Assembly (NCBI GenBank): GCA_936450465.1
Contig: OW388290.1
Span: 23,487,457-23,551,456, forward strand
DNA length: 64,000 nt
Reading direction: 5' to 3'
Source: Gibbula magus
Taxonomy: Eukaryota; Mollusca; Gastropoda; Trochida; Trochidae
The translations under genes were made by a program, and so were the position numbers. How positions within the stretch are numbered: position 1 is the first letter of the stretch; each line of letters starts with the position of its first letter. Of this stretch, positions 62,984-64,000 are shown one piece after another. The notes under the pieces were generated by a model. The model did no database searches. It saw only the letters and a program-made list of their open reading frames with translations, and was not told the DNA's origin.

Positions 62984-63748
62984 GTAATTTATAATGACAA
63001 CCAACGCAACAGCAACATTCAAAGATTTATTCAATACAGTTTGGAGTTAAGGGGAATTCTCGTTGATGCTAGACTACCCTTGACCGAGCAACGATCAAGC
63101 CCGAACATGGGGCCAATTTGGCAGACTTGAATGACATAACGCTGCCAAATTGGTGGTATAAAACGGCAGTACATAGCCAAGCATTGACTACGTCCAAGCA
63201 TTGGGACCAAAACTGGCATGTATTCCTGAGCTTCAGAAGTCGTCCAGTTTTGGCTACTGTTAATACCTTAAAGCAAAGGTATTTATTACAAAGTGTGAGT
63301 GGAGGGGATGGCTTATCATCCATGATGATACATAAACGCCACAATGAAGTGATATGATTGGAGAATGCATAATGAATATCGCGAGAATACCCCCAAAATG
63401 AGCAAATTACTGTAGCTGTGAAAGATTAGCTACTGTACGTTGCGCAGTAGTAATTGAAGCTGGTAATTAATTATATGCTAACCGATGTGAGACTGAGTTT
63501 TCTCAGTTTGAGAAAAAGTGTTCTCATCACTGCAGTTTGATATCACTTTCTCACCACAGTGAATTATCACAGAGGGGATGACGTCATGTGTACAGTAGTA
63601 TGATGTCACGTTTACAATCAATGCGATGTCATCGCTGTTACTAAGTGACATAGCAACAATGGCACGACATCGCCAGAACTCGCTCAGTTGAAGCAGTTTT
63701 GGACGTAAAACACCATATTTCCGACCACAGAAACATATAATAAACAGA

Positions 63749-63903
63749 ATATTTTGTGTTTTCAGTGCAATATCACTTATCTCTCATCTCGTGACGGGGC
63801 AAAGCCAATATTTTCACTCGTGGCTGCGCCACTCGTGAAAATATCAGCTTTACCCCTTCACTCGATGAGAGATAAGTGATATCACACTGAAAACACAAAA
63901 TAT
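63749..63903. repeat. Foldback with conserved loop (partner at 4738)
   Basis: Arms of about 70 bp contain ATATTTTGTGTTTTCAGTG and GATATCACTTATCTCTCAT in complementary order, with a modest number of mismatches. The loop 63815-63837 includes GGCTGCGCCACTCGTG. The preceding 63480-63748 carries a TGACGTCA at 63579. Confidence 0.75.
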
Positions 63904-64000
63904 CCTCTATATATCACAGATCTTACTGGAATATTTCACATAATTTTATTATATCAGCAGCTTGTGTAAAATATTTGAATTATTTTGCATACCATCATGA

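Larger units (their letters stand above)
11075..62905 (+). other. Introns over 300 bp without recognised content
   Basis: I saw no element, RNA gene or credible coding segment in introns 1 (11075-11639), 2 (11764-12314), 8-10 (25353-26948 between exons), 17 (39932-40728), 20 (42214-42547, except a 30-bp ATGAGCTACAGAGC scrap near 42375), 30 (50439-50796), 31 (51015-51404), 32 (51590-52398, with a short CTTT run near 52167), 33 (52543-53064), 38 (56108-56567) and 42 (62467-62905). They are AT-rich, with ordinary splice signals. Confidence 0.6.

Overview
The window is animal nuclear DNA, most likely from a mollusc or a near lophotrochozoan relative. The reasons are one large gene split into many short GT-AG exons, AT-rich introns, tRNA-derived SINEs with a CTCACTCACTC-type tail, and hairpin-headed repeats carrying TCCG microsatellites that recall repeats common in mollusc genomes. 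Species cannot be fixed from the sequence.

Main content: from about 8.9 kb to beyond the right edge the plus strand carries the 5' two thirds of WDFY3 (ALFY; Drosophila blue cheese), a giant BEACH-family selective-autophagy scaffold. I placed 43 coding exons (10886-62983). Their phases join without a break into 2304 codons that follow the vertebrate protein from its N-terminus to shortly before the PH-BEACH module. The BEACH, WD40 and FYVE domains lie outside the window. A CpG-containing stretch near 8.9 kb with CTCF-like and ETS-like motifs, followed by a consensus splice donor at 9048, is a plausible promoter and non-coding first exon.

Left flank (1-8.9 kb): AT-rich and gene-poor. It holds two foldback elements with target-site-like direct repeats (1446-1561 and 1764-1904), several MITE-like inverted repeats (one rich in TGACGTCA), one convincing minus-strand tRNA-Ser(UGA) gene with a T-run terminator, and one unrecognised exon-like open segment (5074-5256).

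Introns: they are crowded with repeats. Intron 4 is almost entirely a 69-bp minisatellite of about 42 units with a 1035-bp higher-order period. Intron 15 is a composite of repeats between inverted ends. Intron 16 contains an apparently full-length, sense-oriented DIRS-type tyrosine-recombinase retrotransposon (about 32811-39435) with Gag, RT-RNase H-methyltransferase and tyrosine recombinase frames, near-identical inverted terminal repeats and an internal complementary region. Intron 39 is a three-level nest of elements. Two repeat families share an unusual plan: 5' hairpin, TCCG microsatellite, tandem units of roughly 140-150 bp, then a 3' hairpin.

How the parts work together: the window is one transcription unit whose introns serve as insertion sites. 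The host frame is intact, so none of the insertions has visibly broken it. Several may affect splicing, because splice-site segments have been duplicated in introns 6 and 27.
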